Part shown: piece by piece, positions 37,045 to 45,962 of the stretch
Numbering within the stretch: the stretch's first letter is position 1
Layout: every line of letters begins with the position of its first letter
Origin: SIG437 sp045576235
Lineage (GTDB): Bacteria > Bacillota > Clostridia > UBA1381 > UBA9506
Direction of reading: 5' to 3'
Assembly (NCBI GenBank): GCA_045576235.1
Contig: JAZNGA010000033.1
Coordinates: 1 to 64,000, forward strand
Length of the DNA: 64,000 nucleotides
The notes under the pieces: generated by a model
The model's database searches: none
What the model saw: the letters and a program-made list of their open reading frames with translations, nothing else
What the model was told of the DNA's origin: nothing
Translations under genes and position numbers: made by a program

Positions 37045-37086
37045 TAAAAAACTCCTTGAAAATTAACATGTTTTCAAGGAGTTTTT
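37045..37086 (+). terminator. Oxidoreductase terminator
   Basis: AAAACTCCTTGAAAA / TTTTCAAGGAGTTTT hairpin. Confidence 0.85.
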
Positions 37087-37121
37087 GAATATGTGTTAAA
37101 CAGAAAACAACGGAGAATATT

Positions 37122-37628
37122 ATGATAAAAAAAGAGTTTTATGATGAGCTTTACAGGCTTTTAGAAAATGTGACACCGCTTAAAGTGGATTGTGGAGGAT
37201 TGTGTCAAGGCGCCTGCTGTGAAGGGGATGGAGAAACGGGAATGTATCTTTTCCCCGGTGAAGAAATGATGTATGACGGAACGGAAGATTGGCTTGAAAT
37301 ATGCGATAGCGATTTCTTCTTTGAAGGAAATCCCGTGAAGATTGCAATATGCGATGGAACATGTGACAGGAAAAAAAGGCCGCTGTCATGCAGAATTTTT
37401 CCGCTATTTATTGACGAAGAAGGCAATCTCACATATGATGCCAGAGGAAAATGGCTATGTCCGCTTGTGACAGCAAACATAGAATTTGAACAATTTGACC
37501 CGCGATTTATTGAAAATGTCACCAAGACTTTTGAAAAGCTTATGGAAAATGAAACAACTGAAAACTATATAAAAGAAACGCAGAAAATAATTAAAGAGCA
37601 TTCAGAGTTAAAGGAATTATTTGAATAA
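37122..37628 (+). CDS. YkgJ-type cysteine-cluster protein
   Basis: 168 residues. Cys pattern CGGLCQGACCEGDG (about 24-37), then CDGTCD, PLSCRIFPLF and LCPLV; eight or more cysteines could bind zinc or an iron-sulfur cluster, as proposed for the family. Biochemical role unknown. GGAGAAT before the ATG. Confidence 0.75.
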   Translation: MIKKEFYDELYRLLENVTPLKVDCGGLCQGACCEGDGETGMYLFPGEEMMYDGTEDWLEICDSDFFFEGNPVKIAICDGTCDRKKRPLSCRIFPLFIDEEGNLTYDARGKWLCPLVTANIEFEQFDPRFIENVTKTFEKLMENETTENYIKETQKIIKEHSELKELFE

Positions 37629-37781
37629 ATGATTGCAATGATGTCGAATAATGTAGATAGTAAAAAAAGCCATCCTTGCCTAAAGAATGGGGAATTGTTG
37701 CAAACGGTGGGAGGATTCGAAGAAAATCGCAATTATTCATTTTTGCAGGTGACATTAGATTATTTAGTCTTTATTTATGGG

Positions 37782-37834
37782 AATCAGTGTGCTAAACAGT
37801 CTGAAGAGACAGCTATTGCGTGCTGATTTTTTTT
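37782..37834 (+). terminator. Terminator-like hairpin after an unexplained 150-bp stretch
   Basis: ATCAG (37783-37787) and CTGAT (37823-37827) close an imperfect stem with a T8 run on the plus strand. It lies 150 bp after the Cys-cluster gene; 37629-37781 holds no convincing gene, so a long 3' UTR or small RNA is possible. The last bases overlap the 3' end of spoVB. Confidence 0.45.
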
Positions 37835-39327
37835 GTTGTTCTTTGAGGTCTTAAGTTTATTATTGAAAAACAAATCAACACCACAAAATAGATTATTATA
37901 CAAAATATTATTTTTAAAACAAGAGACGATATTTTATAATCTGTTATCATTGTTTTTTTTATAAATGTCCCGACAGCGTAAATCAAAACTGTTGGAATGA
38001 GAATCCACGAAAAGAAATTGACCTTGAAGTCTGTTATCTTGATTAGTCTGTTAATGCTTAAAAATGCGTTCAAAAGCTCGCTTATAAATATAACAGTAAT
38101 ATATCCTCCTATACCGTAACGCGGAAGGAAATAGATAACAGATAGAACGCTGACTGCAGAATCTATGATGTTATACCACATAGAATTAACCTGCTGATTA
38201 AGACCTTTTAACATACCGTCAACAATGCCATCAACATACATAACAACACAAAGAGGTGCTAAGAGTCTTAAAAAAAGACCGATTGTCTTTTCTTTATAAA
38301 TTACATATCCGATTTCATCTGCAAAAGAGAAAAACAATCCGCTTATGCAAATTGAAAAAAGCATTGCCGTCTTTATCATTCGTGAGGCAATGTGATTAAT
38401 CTGTCTCTTATGTCCGAGTGCGGAACATTCTGCAAGTTCGGGAACGAGCAGCCCTGAAAGTGATTTTAAAATTGATGATGGAAACAATAAAAGGGGCAGA
38501 GTCATCCCGTGAATAGTGCCATAGCACTTTAACGAATTTTCAGAGTCAAGTCCGGATTTTTTTAAACATTTTGGAATGAGAATGTGTTCAATTGTTATTA
38601 AAGCAGAACGAAGGTAAGCGCTGAATGCGACAGGTAGAGCAATTTTCAAAAGTTTAGATAAAGCCTTATTGTCTTTAACATTTGTTTTGTAACGCTTTTT
38701 ATCTACACGATATAGCACATACATATATAAAAATGATGCAATTTCCGAAATGCTTCCACAGAGCACCATACAAAGACAAGCATATTCAATTCCTTTTTTG
38801 CTGAAAAGCTCCAGAGTAATAATGCTTGCGCATATTTTCACAAATTGCTCAAAAAGTTGGGCAGAGGCGCTTTTATAAACTCGTCTGACTGCAATGAAAT
38901 ATCCACTCATTGCAGATGACATTGCTATCGGCACCATGCTTATGCTCAGTGCTTTTAAGGAAAGAAGAGTCCTTCTGTCACCTAAAACATTACTTGCAAG
39001 ATAATCAGAAAAAATAAATAATAAATAAAATGACAAAAAACCAAAAAAAGCACTATATGTCAAACATTTTTTCATGATGAAATCAGCGGCGTTTTTTTCT
39101 TTGTGAGCTATTGTCTCAGAAACCATTCTTGTTGCAGCAAGATTTATGCCGGATGAGGCGAGTGTCACACTAAAGCCATAGACGGACATAATTAACTGAA
39201 ATAGACCTACGCCAGCCGCTCCAACCTTGTTTGATATGTAAACATTAAAAGAAACACCGACTAAATTCATTATCATAGTGGTTGAAGATGTTATTGCAGC
39301 ATTTATAATAAACCGTTTTTTACGCAT
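37813..39327 (-). CDS. spoVB: Stage V sporulation protein B / MOP-family flippase
   Basis: 504 residues with about 14 membrane segments. The N-terminus (GAAGVGLFQLIMSVYGFSVT, then ASSGINLAATRMVSE) and the GLNQQVNSMWYNIIDS motif are characteristic of SpoVB and related lipid-linked oligosaccharide flippases, which are needed for the spore cortex. It is divergent from spoVM, another spore-envelope gene, which supports the sporulation assignment. A general polysaccharide flippase role cannot be excluded. Confidence 0.85.
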   Translation of the reverse strand: MRKKRFIINAAITSSTTMIMNLVGVSFNVYISNKVGAAGVGLFQLIMSVYGFSVTLASSGINLAATRMVSETIAHKEKNAADFIMKKCLTYSAFFGFLSFYLLFIFSDYLASNVLGDRRTLLSLKALSISMVPIAMSSAMSGYFIAVRRVYKSASAQLFEQFVKICASIITLELFSKKGIEYACLCMVLCGSISEIASFLYMYVLYRVDKKRYKTNVKDNKALSKLLKIALPVAFSAYLRSALITIEHILIPKCLKKSGLDSENSLKCYGTIHGMTLPLLLFPSSILKSLSGLLVPELAECSALGHKRQINHIASRMIKTAMLFSICISGLFFSFADEIGYVIYKEKTIGLFLRLLAPLCVVMYVDGIVDGMLKGLNQQVNSMWYNIIDSAVSVLSVIYFLPRYGIGGYITVIFISELLNAFLSINRLIKITDFKVNFFSWILIPTVLIYAVGTFIKKTMITDYKISSLVLKIIFCIIIYFVVLICFSIINLRPQRTTKKISTQ

Positions 39328-39465
39328 TTTGTCTCTCCCGGATTATTTATATTAAAATTATATGTAGAAAAAATAATTTAGAGTACAAAATGGTAACAGA
39401 TTTTTTGCTTATGAATATTATGTCTGTATAAAGCCCGAATCTGTAATGAGTTAAGGAGTGGTTAT

Positions 39466-39609
39466 ATGCTGAAATATAAGCTTTGGGGTGCTATAGCAAC
39501 ATCGTTTTGTGTTGGAGTGTTTTCGGGATTAATATTGCCGCCGCTTTTTCTTGTTATAGTAGAGGGTGTTTTGATTATTTTTATAACAATTTGCTGGTTG
39601 TGTGGTTAA
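39466..39609 (+). CDS. 47-residue membrane peptide upstream of spoVM
   Basis: MLKYKLWGAIATSFCVGVFS, then a long hydrophobic helix ending in CWLCG. AAGGAGTGG lies before the ATG at 39466. Too short for most gene finders. It ends 11 bp before spoVM, whose ribosome-binding site follows its stop directly, so the two are cotranscribed. Function unknown; a membrane role in sporulation is inference. Confidence 0.7.
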   Translation: MLKYKLWGAIATSFCVGVFSGLILPPLFLVIVEGVLIIFITICWLCG

Positions 39610-39620
39610 GGAGGTTTTTT

Positions 39621-39692
39621 ATGAAAATTATGGTTGTTAAGTTTCCAAGGATGATAACAGGAATATTAAAGGCAATACTTAAAGTCAAATGA
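39621..39692 (+). CDS. spoVM: Stage V sporulation protein SpoVM
   Basis: A 23-residue peptide, MKIMVVKFPRMITGILKAIL plus KVK, with AAGGAGG nine bases before the ATG. It matches the SpoVM pattern MKxxxxKxPkxxxGixkAxL: a short amphipathic helix that binds the convex forespore membrane and anchors SpoIVA for coat and cortex assembly. The conserved proline (Pro9) is present. Its position next to spoVB supports the call. An overlapping 69-residue frame from 39483 is a read-through shadow. Confidence 0.88.
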   Translation: MKIMVVKFPRMITGILKAILKVK

Positions 39693-39733
39693 TGATGGAG
39701 AAGAGTAAAGATTAAAAAATAGATGAAATAGAA

Positions 39734-39760
39734 AAAAGACATCCGACAGGATGTCTTTTT
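39734..39760. terminator. Bidirectional terminator between spoVM and tRNA-Arg
   Basis: AAAAAAGACATCC / GGATGTCTTTTTTT with a GACA loop; T runs on both strands serve both converging transcripts. Confidence 0.85.
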
Positions 39761-39763
39761 TTC

Positions 39764-39840
39764 TGGCGCGCCTTGAGGGATTCGAACCCCCGACGCCTCG
39801 GTTCGTAGCCGAGTCCTCTATCCGGCTGAGGTAAAGGCGC
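39764..39840 (-). tRNA. tRNA-Arg (ACG), CCA encoded
   Basis: 77 nt on the minus strand. Acceptor GCGCCTT with AAGGCGC, anticodon stem CTCGG/CCGAG around loop CTACGAA (anticodon ACG, read as ICG), T-arm GGGGGTTCGAATCCCTC and 3' CCA. Confidence 0.95.
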
Positions 39841-40025
39841 ATCTTGCAACTAAACAACATAAGCATTATAACATAGCAATAAGTAAAAAGCAAGCTTTTT
39901 TTAAAAAAAGATTATAATTTTTGTCGAGAGTGAAATATTTTATCTGATAAAGAAAATAAAAACAATTTTAAAGAGCACGAAAACGATTTTTAGCCGTTGT
40001 AATTTTAAGAATAGAGACAGAAATA

Positions 40026-40054
40026 TTGACAATAATCGTTAAATATTATATACT
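40026..40054 (+). promoter_or_regulatory. dnaE promoter
   Basis: TTGACA (40026-40031), 17-bp spacer, TATACT (40049-40054). Confidence 0.8.
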
Positions 40055-40116
40055 TTTAATTGTTCTTATTTAAACATTTTTATTTGAAACTTTAAGGCGA
40101 GAGAAGAGGTGGAATC

Positions 40117-43100
40117 ATGGGATTTGTTCATTTACATGTGCATACAGAGTTTAGCTTTTTAGATGGAGCCTGCAGAATTGCCGAACTTATTCCACGCGCA
40201 AAAGAGCTTGGAATGAACGCGATAGCAATAACTGACCACGGCGGAATGTATGGCATAATTGATTTCTATAAAAAAGCAAAAGCTGAAGGCATAAAGCCGA
40301 TTATAGGATGTGAAATTTACACTGCAGCTAAAGATATGAAGGACAAATCCTTTGATTTCGGAAACAGAACGGGACATCTTATCTTGCTTGCTAAAAATAT
40401 GACGGGCTATAAAAACCTTATTAAGCTTGATTCTTTAGCTTTTACAGACGGCTTTTATTATAAGCCTAGGGTGGATTTTAATCTTATTAAAAAATATTCA
40501 GAAGGCTTGATTTGTCTTTCAGCCTGCATTGCAGGAGATATTCCGAATGCAATAATAAATGATGACTACGAAAAGGCGAGAGAGCTTGTCAGAAAATATG
40601 TTGATGTTTTTGGGAAAGATAACTTTTTTATTGAAATTCAGGAGCATGGAATTGCAGAACAGAAAAAAGCAAATCAAGGGCTTGTTAAGCTTGCTGAAGA
40701 ATTTTCCCTCGGTCTTGTTGCCACAAATGATGTGCATTATTTAAATAAAGAAGACGCAAAATATCAAGATATTTTAATGTGCATACAGACAAACAGAAAA
40801 GTTGCTGAAACAGACAGAATGAGCTTTGAAACAGATGAATTTTACTTAAAGAGTGAAGAGGAAATGCGCTCGCTTTTCGGCAATATCCCGGAAAGTCTTT
40901 CGAACACTGAAAAGATTGCTCAGATGTGTAATCTTGATTTTGAATTCGGAAATTATCTTCTTCCTGAGTTTGATGTGCCTGATGAAAAGGATGCATATGA
41001 ATATTTAGAGGAGCTATGCTTAAAAGGATTAAAAGAGCGCTATAGTGTTATAACTGATGAAATAAATGAAAGGCTTTCATATGAACTCGGCGTTATTAAG
41101 AAAATGGGCTATGTTGACTATTTCCTGATTGTCTGGGATTTTATAAGATATGCTAAAGACAACGGCATTCCAATCGGACCAGGAAGAGGAAGCGCCGCGG
41201 GAAGCATCGTTGCATATTGCCTGAGAATAACAGACATCGACCCAATCAGATTTAATTTGCTTTTTGAGCGTTTTCTAAACCCGGAAAGAGTTAGCATGCC
41301 TGATATTGATGTTGACATATGCAATGAAAACAGAGGCAGAGTAATTGAATATGTCGTCGAAAAATATGGCAGAGAAAAGGTTGCGCAGATTATCACATTC
41401 AATGCAATGAAGGCGCGTGCTGCTGTTCGCGATGTCGCAAGAGTGCTTGACATTCCTTATGGTGACACGGATGTTATTGCAAAGCTCATTCCAATGGAAC
41501 CGAAAATGACGATAGAAAAAGCAATTTCGCTTTCTCCTGAGCTTAAAGAAAAATATGAAAACGAGCCTTTAGTTAAGGAACTTTTAGATGATGCAATGGC
41601 GCTGGAGGGACTCACAAGAAATGCAGGAACTCACGCGGCAGGTGTTATAATAACAAAAGAACCGATAACTAACTACATTCCGATTCAAAAAAATGATGAT
41701 GTGACAACAACACAGTTTCCAATGGGAACAGTTGAAGAGCTGGGCCTTTTAAAAATGGACTTTTTAGGGCTTAGAAATCTTTCAATCATTAAAGACGCCC
41801 TTGACATAATTGAGCTTTCAACAGGGGAGAAAATTGATATTGCAAGGATAGACATTGACAAAAAAGAAGTTTATGATATGCTTTCACGCGGTGAGACGGA
41901 GGGCGTTTTTCAGCTTGAGAGTCAGGGAATGAAGCAGTTCATCAAAGAACTGAAGCCCAATAGCATAGAAGATGTCATAGCCGGAATATCGCTTTACAGA
42001 CCGGGACCGATGGATCAGATTCCAAGATACATTGAAAATAAGAATAATCCTGAAAGTGTAAAATATAAGCATGAAATGCTTGAGCCAATTTTAGATGTGA
42101 CATATGGTTGCATGGTCTATCAGGAGCAAGTTATGCAGATTGTTCGCCAGATGGGCGGCTATTCATTGGGCAGAGCGGACCTTGTTCGCCGTGCTATGAG
42201 CAAGAAAAAAGCTGATGTCATGGCAGAGGAACGAAAAAACTTCATATATGGAAAGACAGACGAAAAAGGTAATGTTTTAATCGACGGAGCATTAAGACGA
42301 GGCGTCAGCGAAAGTATCGCAAATGAAATCTTTGATGAGATGATGGATTTTGCCGAATATGCTTTTAATAAATCACATGCGGCAGCATATGCTGCAATTA
42401 CATACCAGACGGCATATTTAAAATGCTTTTACCCGGCGCAATATATGGCGGCACTTTTGTCAAGTGTTTTAGATTCTCCTGCTAAAGTATCAAGATATAC
42501 TATTGATGCAGAGAGAATGGGCATAAAAATCCTTCCGCCTGATATCAACAAGAGTTATAGCGGATTTACCGAATCAGACGGAAATATTCGTTTTGGTCTT
42601 GCTGTTATAAAAAATATTGGTAAAGCGTGCATCGACACTATTGTTAAAGACAGAGCTGAAAAGGGCATTTATAAAAGCTATGAGGATTTTGCAAAAAGAA
42701 CATCACATCTGAATGTGACAAAGCGCGTGCATGAAAATCTTATAAAAGCAGGAGCTTTTGATTCGCTTTCTGAAAAGCGTTCGCAGCTTTTGTGCGTTTA
42801 TGAAGAGCTTTTAGATGCGGCTTCAGAAGACAGAAAGAGAAATGTTCTGGGTCAGCTTTCTCTCTTTGGTGACGAAGAAGAGGAAACAGATGTAACATAT
42901 CCTGACATTAAAGAGTTTGAACAGAAGAAATTGCTTTCACTTGAAAAAGAGGTTGCAGGTTTTTACATTTCGGGACATCCTTTAGATGAATATTCAGAGC
43001 TTGTGAAGAAGCTTTCGACTGTTTATTCGGCAGAGCTTTTAGCGGCAAGTGAAGAAGGGGCAGAAACGAATGATTTTTATGATGGACAAGAAGTTTCAAT

Positions 43101-43629
43101 TTGCGGAATAATAACAAATGTGAAAACTAAATTTTCAAGAAATAATCAGCAGATGGCGTTTGTTACAATTGAAGATTTAACAGGAAGCACAGAGGCAATA
43201 GTTTTCCCGAAAACTTATGCAGACTATAAATCATTGGTTTTAGAGGACAGCATAATAAAAATTGATGGAAAATTGAGTTTCCGTGAAGAAGAGGAGCCGA
43301 AAATTCTGTGTAATAAAATAACAAAGCTTTCAGATTGCACAATGGATATGGCAAAGGAGAAAAATTATGAACAGACTCCGATGCAAAAAAATTCCGTGAA
43401 TTTCCAAAAGCTTTATTTAAAGTTCTGTCTTGGAAAAGCTTTTCTTTTAGACAGAGTAAAGGAAATTTTAAAAAAACACAGCGGAACCACCCCCATTTAT
43501 ATTTACATGGAGGAAACAAAACAAACTGCCGTAGCACAGGAAAGCTTCTGGATAAATTCAGAGTCTGAAGGGCTGTTTGATGAGCTTAAGCTCATGCTTG
43601 GCGAAGAAAATGTTTTTTTGAAAAAGTGA
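40117..43629 (+). CDS. dnaE: DNA polymerase III alpha subunit, DnaE type
   Basis: 1,170 residues. N-terminal PHP domain (HLHVHTEFSFLDG at 5-17), polymerase palm with GPGRGSAAGS and PDIDVDICNENRG (catalytic aspartates), fingers, beta-clamp region (LGQLSLFGDEEE) and an OB domain near the C-terminus (SICGIITNVKTKFSR). In Firmicutes DnaE extends primers before PolC takes over. Near-consensus promoter; ATG after AGAGGTGGA. The aldo-keto reductase gene starts 7 bp downstream, so they may share a transcript. Confidence 0.97.
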   Translation: MGFVHLHVHTEFSFLDGACRIAELIPRAKELGMNAIAITDHGGMYGIIDFYKKAKAEGIKPIIGCEIYTAAKDMKDKSFDFGNRTGHLILLAKNMTGYKNLIKLDSLAFTDGFYYKPRVDFNLIKKYSEGLICLSACIAGDIPNAIINDDYEKARELVRKYVDVFGKDNFFIEIQEHGIAEQKKANQGLVKLAEEFSLGLVATNDVHYLNKEDAKYQDILMCIQTNRKVAETDRMSFETDEFYLKSEEEMRSLFGNIPESLSNTEKIAQMCNLDFEFGNYLLPEFDVPDEKDAYEYLEELCLKGLKERYSVITDEINERLSYELGVIKKMGYVDYFLIVWDFIRYAKDNGIPIGPGRGSAAGSIVAYCLRITDIDPIRFNLLFERFLNPERVSMPDIDVDICNENRGRVIEYVVEKYGREKVAQIITFNAMKARAAVRDVARVLDIPYGDTDVIAKLIPMEPKMTIEKAISLSPELKEKYENEPLVKELLDDAMALEGLTRNAGTHAAGVIITKEPITNYIPIQKNDDVTTTQFPMGTVEELGLLKMDFLGLRNLSIIKDALDIIELSTGEKIDIARIDIDKKEVYDMLSRGETEGVFQLESQGMKQFIKELKPNSIEDVIAGISLYRPGPMDQIPRYIENKNNPESVKYKHEMLEPILDVTYGCMVYQEQVMQIVRQMGGYSLGRADLVRRAMSKKKADVMAEERKNFIYGKTDEKGNVLIDGALRRGVSESIANEIFDEMMDFAEYAFNKSHAAAYAAITYQTAYLKCFYPAQYMAALLSSVLDSPAKVSRYTIDAERMGIKILPPDINKSYSGFTESDGNIRFGLAVIKNIGKACIDTIVKDRAEKGIYKSYEDFAKRTSHLNVTKRVHENLIKAGAFDSLSEKRSQLLCVYEELLDAASEDRKRNVLGQLSLFGDEEEETDVTYPDIKEFEQKKLLSLEKEVAGFYISGHPLDEYSELVKKLSTVYSAELLAASEEGAETNDFYDGQEVSICGIITNVKTKFSRNNQQMAFVTIEDLTGSTEAIVFPKTYADYKSLVLEDSIIKIDGKLSFREEEEPKILCNKITKLSDCTMDMAKEKNYEQTPMQKNSVNFQKLYLKFCLGKAFLLDRVKEILKKHSGTTPIYIYMEETKQTAVAQESFWINSESEGLFDELKLMLGEENVFLKK

Positions 43630-43636
43630 GGACAAC

Positions 43637-44608
43637 ATGAAAACAATTACGATTAAAAATCCTGCAGGAACACTTGAAATGCAAAGGCTCACCTTTGGTG
43701 CCGGCAGTTTTAAAGACTATTCGAAAAAAGAGGATTATTTTAAGCTTTTAGATTCATATTATGATGAATTTGGAGGAAGATGCTTTGACACAGCACGAGC
43801 CTATTTCATTTGGGAAAAAGGCGGAGAAGGTGTGAGTGAGAAAGTTTTGGGCGAATGGATAAAATCGCGTGGAATTAAGCGTGATGAAATTGTCATAACA
43901 ACAAAGGGCGGATTTCCTCATTTAGAAGATTATCATAAACACAGGCTTGATAAAAAAAGCCTATACATAGATATTGAAGAAAGCTTAGATGCTCTTTCTC
44001 TTGATTATGTTGACTGCTATCTTCTTCACCGTGACACGCCTGAGTTAACAGCTTCTGAGATGCTTGAAACATTAAATGAATTCTATGCAAAAGGATATGT
44101 CAGATTTTTGGGAGTTTCAAACTGGACGGGGAAGAGAATTGAAGAGGCAAATGATTATGCCTGCAAAAAAAATCTTATGCCGGTTTCCTTAAGTCAGATA
44201 TGTTTCAGCTTAGCAAGAACAACTCCGGAGATAGTAAAAGATGACACAATGGTTTGTATGAATGATGAAGAATATAAATGGTATAGTGAAAATCATTTTC
44301 CCGTAATGGCTTTTTCTTCTCAGGCAAAAGGCCTATATCCAAAGCTTCTTTCGGGAAAACCGCTGTCGGGGAAATGTTTGGAAAGATATGGGTCGGAGGA
44401 AAACATTAAAAAGGCTGAAAGGGTTAAAAAAATAGCAGAGGAGAGAGGAATTTCTCCTGCTGCGGTCTCTGCCTTATATGTTTCTTCAAACCCAATTAAC
44501 TCCGTTGCGGTTTTTGCGCCATCAAACATAGAGCAACTTAAGGATACAATGAGCGCTGTAAACTATGAACTTACAAAAAAAGAGATAAAATATCTTGACG
44601 GAGAATGA
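43637..44608 (+). CDS. Aldo/keto reductase
   Basis: 323 residues of the TIM-barrel AKR family: FDTARAYF (catalytic Asp and Tyr of the tetrad) near 51-58, TTKGG (catalytic Lys), LLHRD (His), then the NADPH-binding end (SNPINSVAVFAPSNIEQLKD). Reduces sugars or aldehydes with NADPH; substrate unknown. TGAGGAC before the ATG, 7 bp after dnaE. Its 3' end contains the -35 box of the next promoter. Confidence 0.88.
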   Translation: MKTITIKNPAGTLEMQRLTFGAGSFKDYSKKEDYFKLLDSYYDEFGGRCFDTARAYFIWEKGGEGVSEKVLGEWIKSRGIKRDEIVITTKGGFPHLEDYHKHRLDKKSLYIDIEESLDALSLDYVDCYLLHRDTPELTASEMLETLNEFYAKGYVRFLGVSNWTGKRIEEANDYACKKNLMPVSLSQICFSLARTTPEIVKDDTMVCMNDEEYKWYSENHFPVMAFSSQAKGLYPKLLSGKPLSGKCLERYGSEENIKKAERVKKIAEERGISPAAVSALYVSSNPINSVAVFAPSNIEQLKDTMSAVNYELTKKEIKYLDGE

Positions 44609-44623
44609 AAATAAGTATATAAT
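44595..44623 (+). promoter_or_regulatory. Promoter of the Na+-pump beta subunit gene
   Basis: TTGACG (44595-44600), 17-bp spacer, TATAAT (44618-44623), overlapping the 3' end of the AKR gene. Confidence 0.75.
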
Positions 44624-44669
44624 ATATTGGCAATGCATACTTAACATTTTAAGGAGGAATTTTTAGAAA

Positions 44670-45761
44670 ATGGAAATTTTGTACGAAAATCTGTTGAGCA
44701 TTGAGTGGCAACAGATTGTAATGTGGATAATTGGAGGTTTATTAATTTACCTCGCAATCAAAAAGGATATGGAACCAACGCTCCTTTTGCCAATGGGATT
44801 TGGTGCGATTTTGGTAAACCTTCCGTTTTCGGGTGCAATTGAAACGCTTGAGACGCTTTTCTCTGCCGGAATTTCAAATGAGCTTTTTCCACTCATATTG
44901 TTTATAGGAATAGGCGCAATGATTGACTTCGGTCCGCTTCTGTCCAATCCTAAACTTATGATTTTTGGTGCAGCGGCGCAGTTTGGAATTTTCCTTACAC
45001 TTTGCTTTGCATCAATGTTCTTTGGAATTAATGATGCAGCATCAATCGCTATTATTGGTGCGGCTGACGGTCCTACATCAATTGTTGTTGCACAGGCACT
45101 TGATTCTAAATATCTTGGAGCAATAATGGTGGCTGCATATTCATATATGGCTCTTGTTCCGATTATCCAACCTCCTGTTATCAAGCTTTTGACAACAAAA
45201 AAAGAGCGAATGATAAAAATGGAATATGCATCAAAGCCTGTTTCACAGACAACAAAGATTCTTTTCCCGATTATAATCACAATTGTTGCAGGAATAGTTG
45301 CTCCGGCTTCTGTTGCTTTAGTAGGCTTTTTGATGTTTGGTAACCTTATAAGAGAATGTGGAGTTTTAAATTCTCTTTCCGAAACAGCTCAGAAGGTTTT
45401 GGCAAACCTCATCACAATCTTCCTTGGCATCACAATATCGCTTCGTATGCAGGCTGCAGAGTTTTTAGCACCTGAAACATTGCTTATTTTAGGCCTTGGT
45501 CTTGTTGCGTTCATTTTTGACACAGCAGGCGGCGTTGTTTTCGCTAAGATATACAATTTGTTTGCTAAAAAGAAAATTAATCCAATGATTGGCGCAGCTG
45601 GAATTTCTGCATTCCCGATGTCAGGAAGAGTTGTTCATAAGATGGGCCTCGCTGAAGACCCTCAGAATTTCCTTCTTATGCATTCAATTGGCGTAAATGT
45701 ATCAGGACAGATCGCTTCTGTTATCGCCGGCGGTTTGATACTTAACTTCTTTTTGAAATAG
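44670..45761 (+). CDS. Na+-transporting decarboxylase beta subunit (OadB/GcdB type)
   Basis: 363 residues, about 10 membrane segments. The conserved IGIGAMIDFGPLL, GAADGPTSIVVA (ion-site aspartate) and AYSYMALVPIIQPPVIKLLT identify the beta subunit of biotin-dependent Na+ pumps such as oxaloacetate, methylmalonyl-CoA or glutaconyl-CoA decarboxylases. The alpha and biotin-carrier subunits are absent; only the small membrane gene follows. They may be encoded elsewhere, so the substrate cannot be told. birA at 54238 could supply biotinylation. Confidence 0.93.
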   Translation: MEILYENLLSIEWQQIVMWIIGGLLIYLAIKKDMEPTLLLPMGFGAILVNLPFSGAIETLETLFSAGISNELFPLILFIGIGAMIDFGPLLSNPKLMIFGAAAQFGIFLTLCFASMFFGINDAASIAIIGAADGPTSIVVAQALDSKYLGAIMVAAYSYMALVPIIQPPVIKLLTTKKERMIKMEYASKPVSQTTKILFPIIITIVAGIVAPASVALVGFLMFGNLIRECGVLNSLSETAQKVLANLITIFLGITISLRMQAAEFLAPETLLILGLGLVAFIFDTAGGVVFAKIYNLFAKKKINPMIGAAGISAFPMSGRVVHKMGLAEDPQNFLLMHSIGVNVSGQIASVIAGGLILNFFLK

Positions 45762-45776
45762 ACGAGGTGACTGAAT

Positions 45777-45917
45777 ATGAATTTTAATCCAATGAACTTT
45801 ATTGCTAATTTAAAATATATGGGCACAGGTATGCTCAGCATTTTAATTGTTATTGCTGTTATAATTTTGTGCACAGTGGTGCTCAACGGAATAATGAATA
45901 AAATAGAAAAGAAATGA
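45777..45917 (+). CDS. 46-residue membrane peptide after OadB
   Basis: GAGGTGA precedes ATG at 45777, 15 bp after the beta subunit. One hydrophobic helix (MLSILIVIAVIILCTVVLNGI) and a basic tail (NKIEKK). The position and single helix fit a minimal OadG-like (gamma) subunit that holds the complex together, but it is shorter than usual and lacks the Pro-rich C-terminal tail. A strong terminator follows. Confidence 0.65.
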   Translation: MNFNPMNFIANLKYMGTGMLSILIVIAVIILCTVVLNGIMNKIEKK

Positions 45918-45920
45918 TTT

Positions 45921-45962
45921 AAAAAAATAAGACTGTGATTTTTGTCACAGTCTTATTTTTTT
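45921..45962. terminator. Bidirectional terminator
   Basis: AAAATAAGACTGTGA / TCACAGTCTTATTTT hairpin between the OadB unit and the converging dGTPase-like gene; T runs on both strands. Confidence 0.88.

Noticed and set aside
37629..37826. 65-residue plus-strand ORF after the Cys-cluster gene
   Set aside because: Begins at the preceding stop, lacks a ribosome-binding site, and overlaps a terminator-like hairpin; treated as a 3' UTR or possible RNA.
39483..39692. 69-residue ORF ending in SpoVM
   Set aside because: Its N-terminal two thirds read the 47-residue membrane ORF in the wrong frame; the true spoVM start is 39621.
44747..45280. 177-residue minus-strand ORF inside the OadB gene
   Set aside because: Antisense of a strongly conserved membrane protein; composition typical of a shadow.
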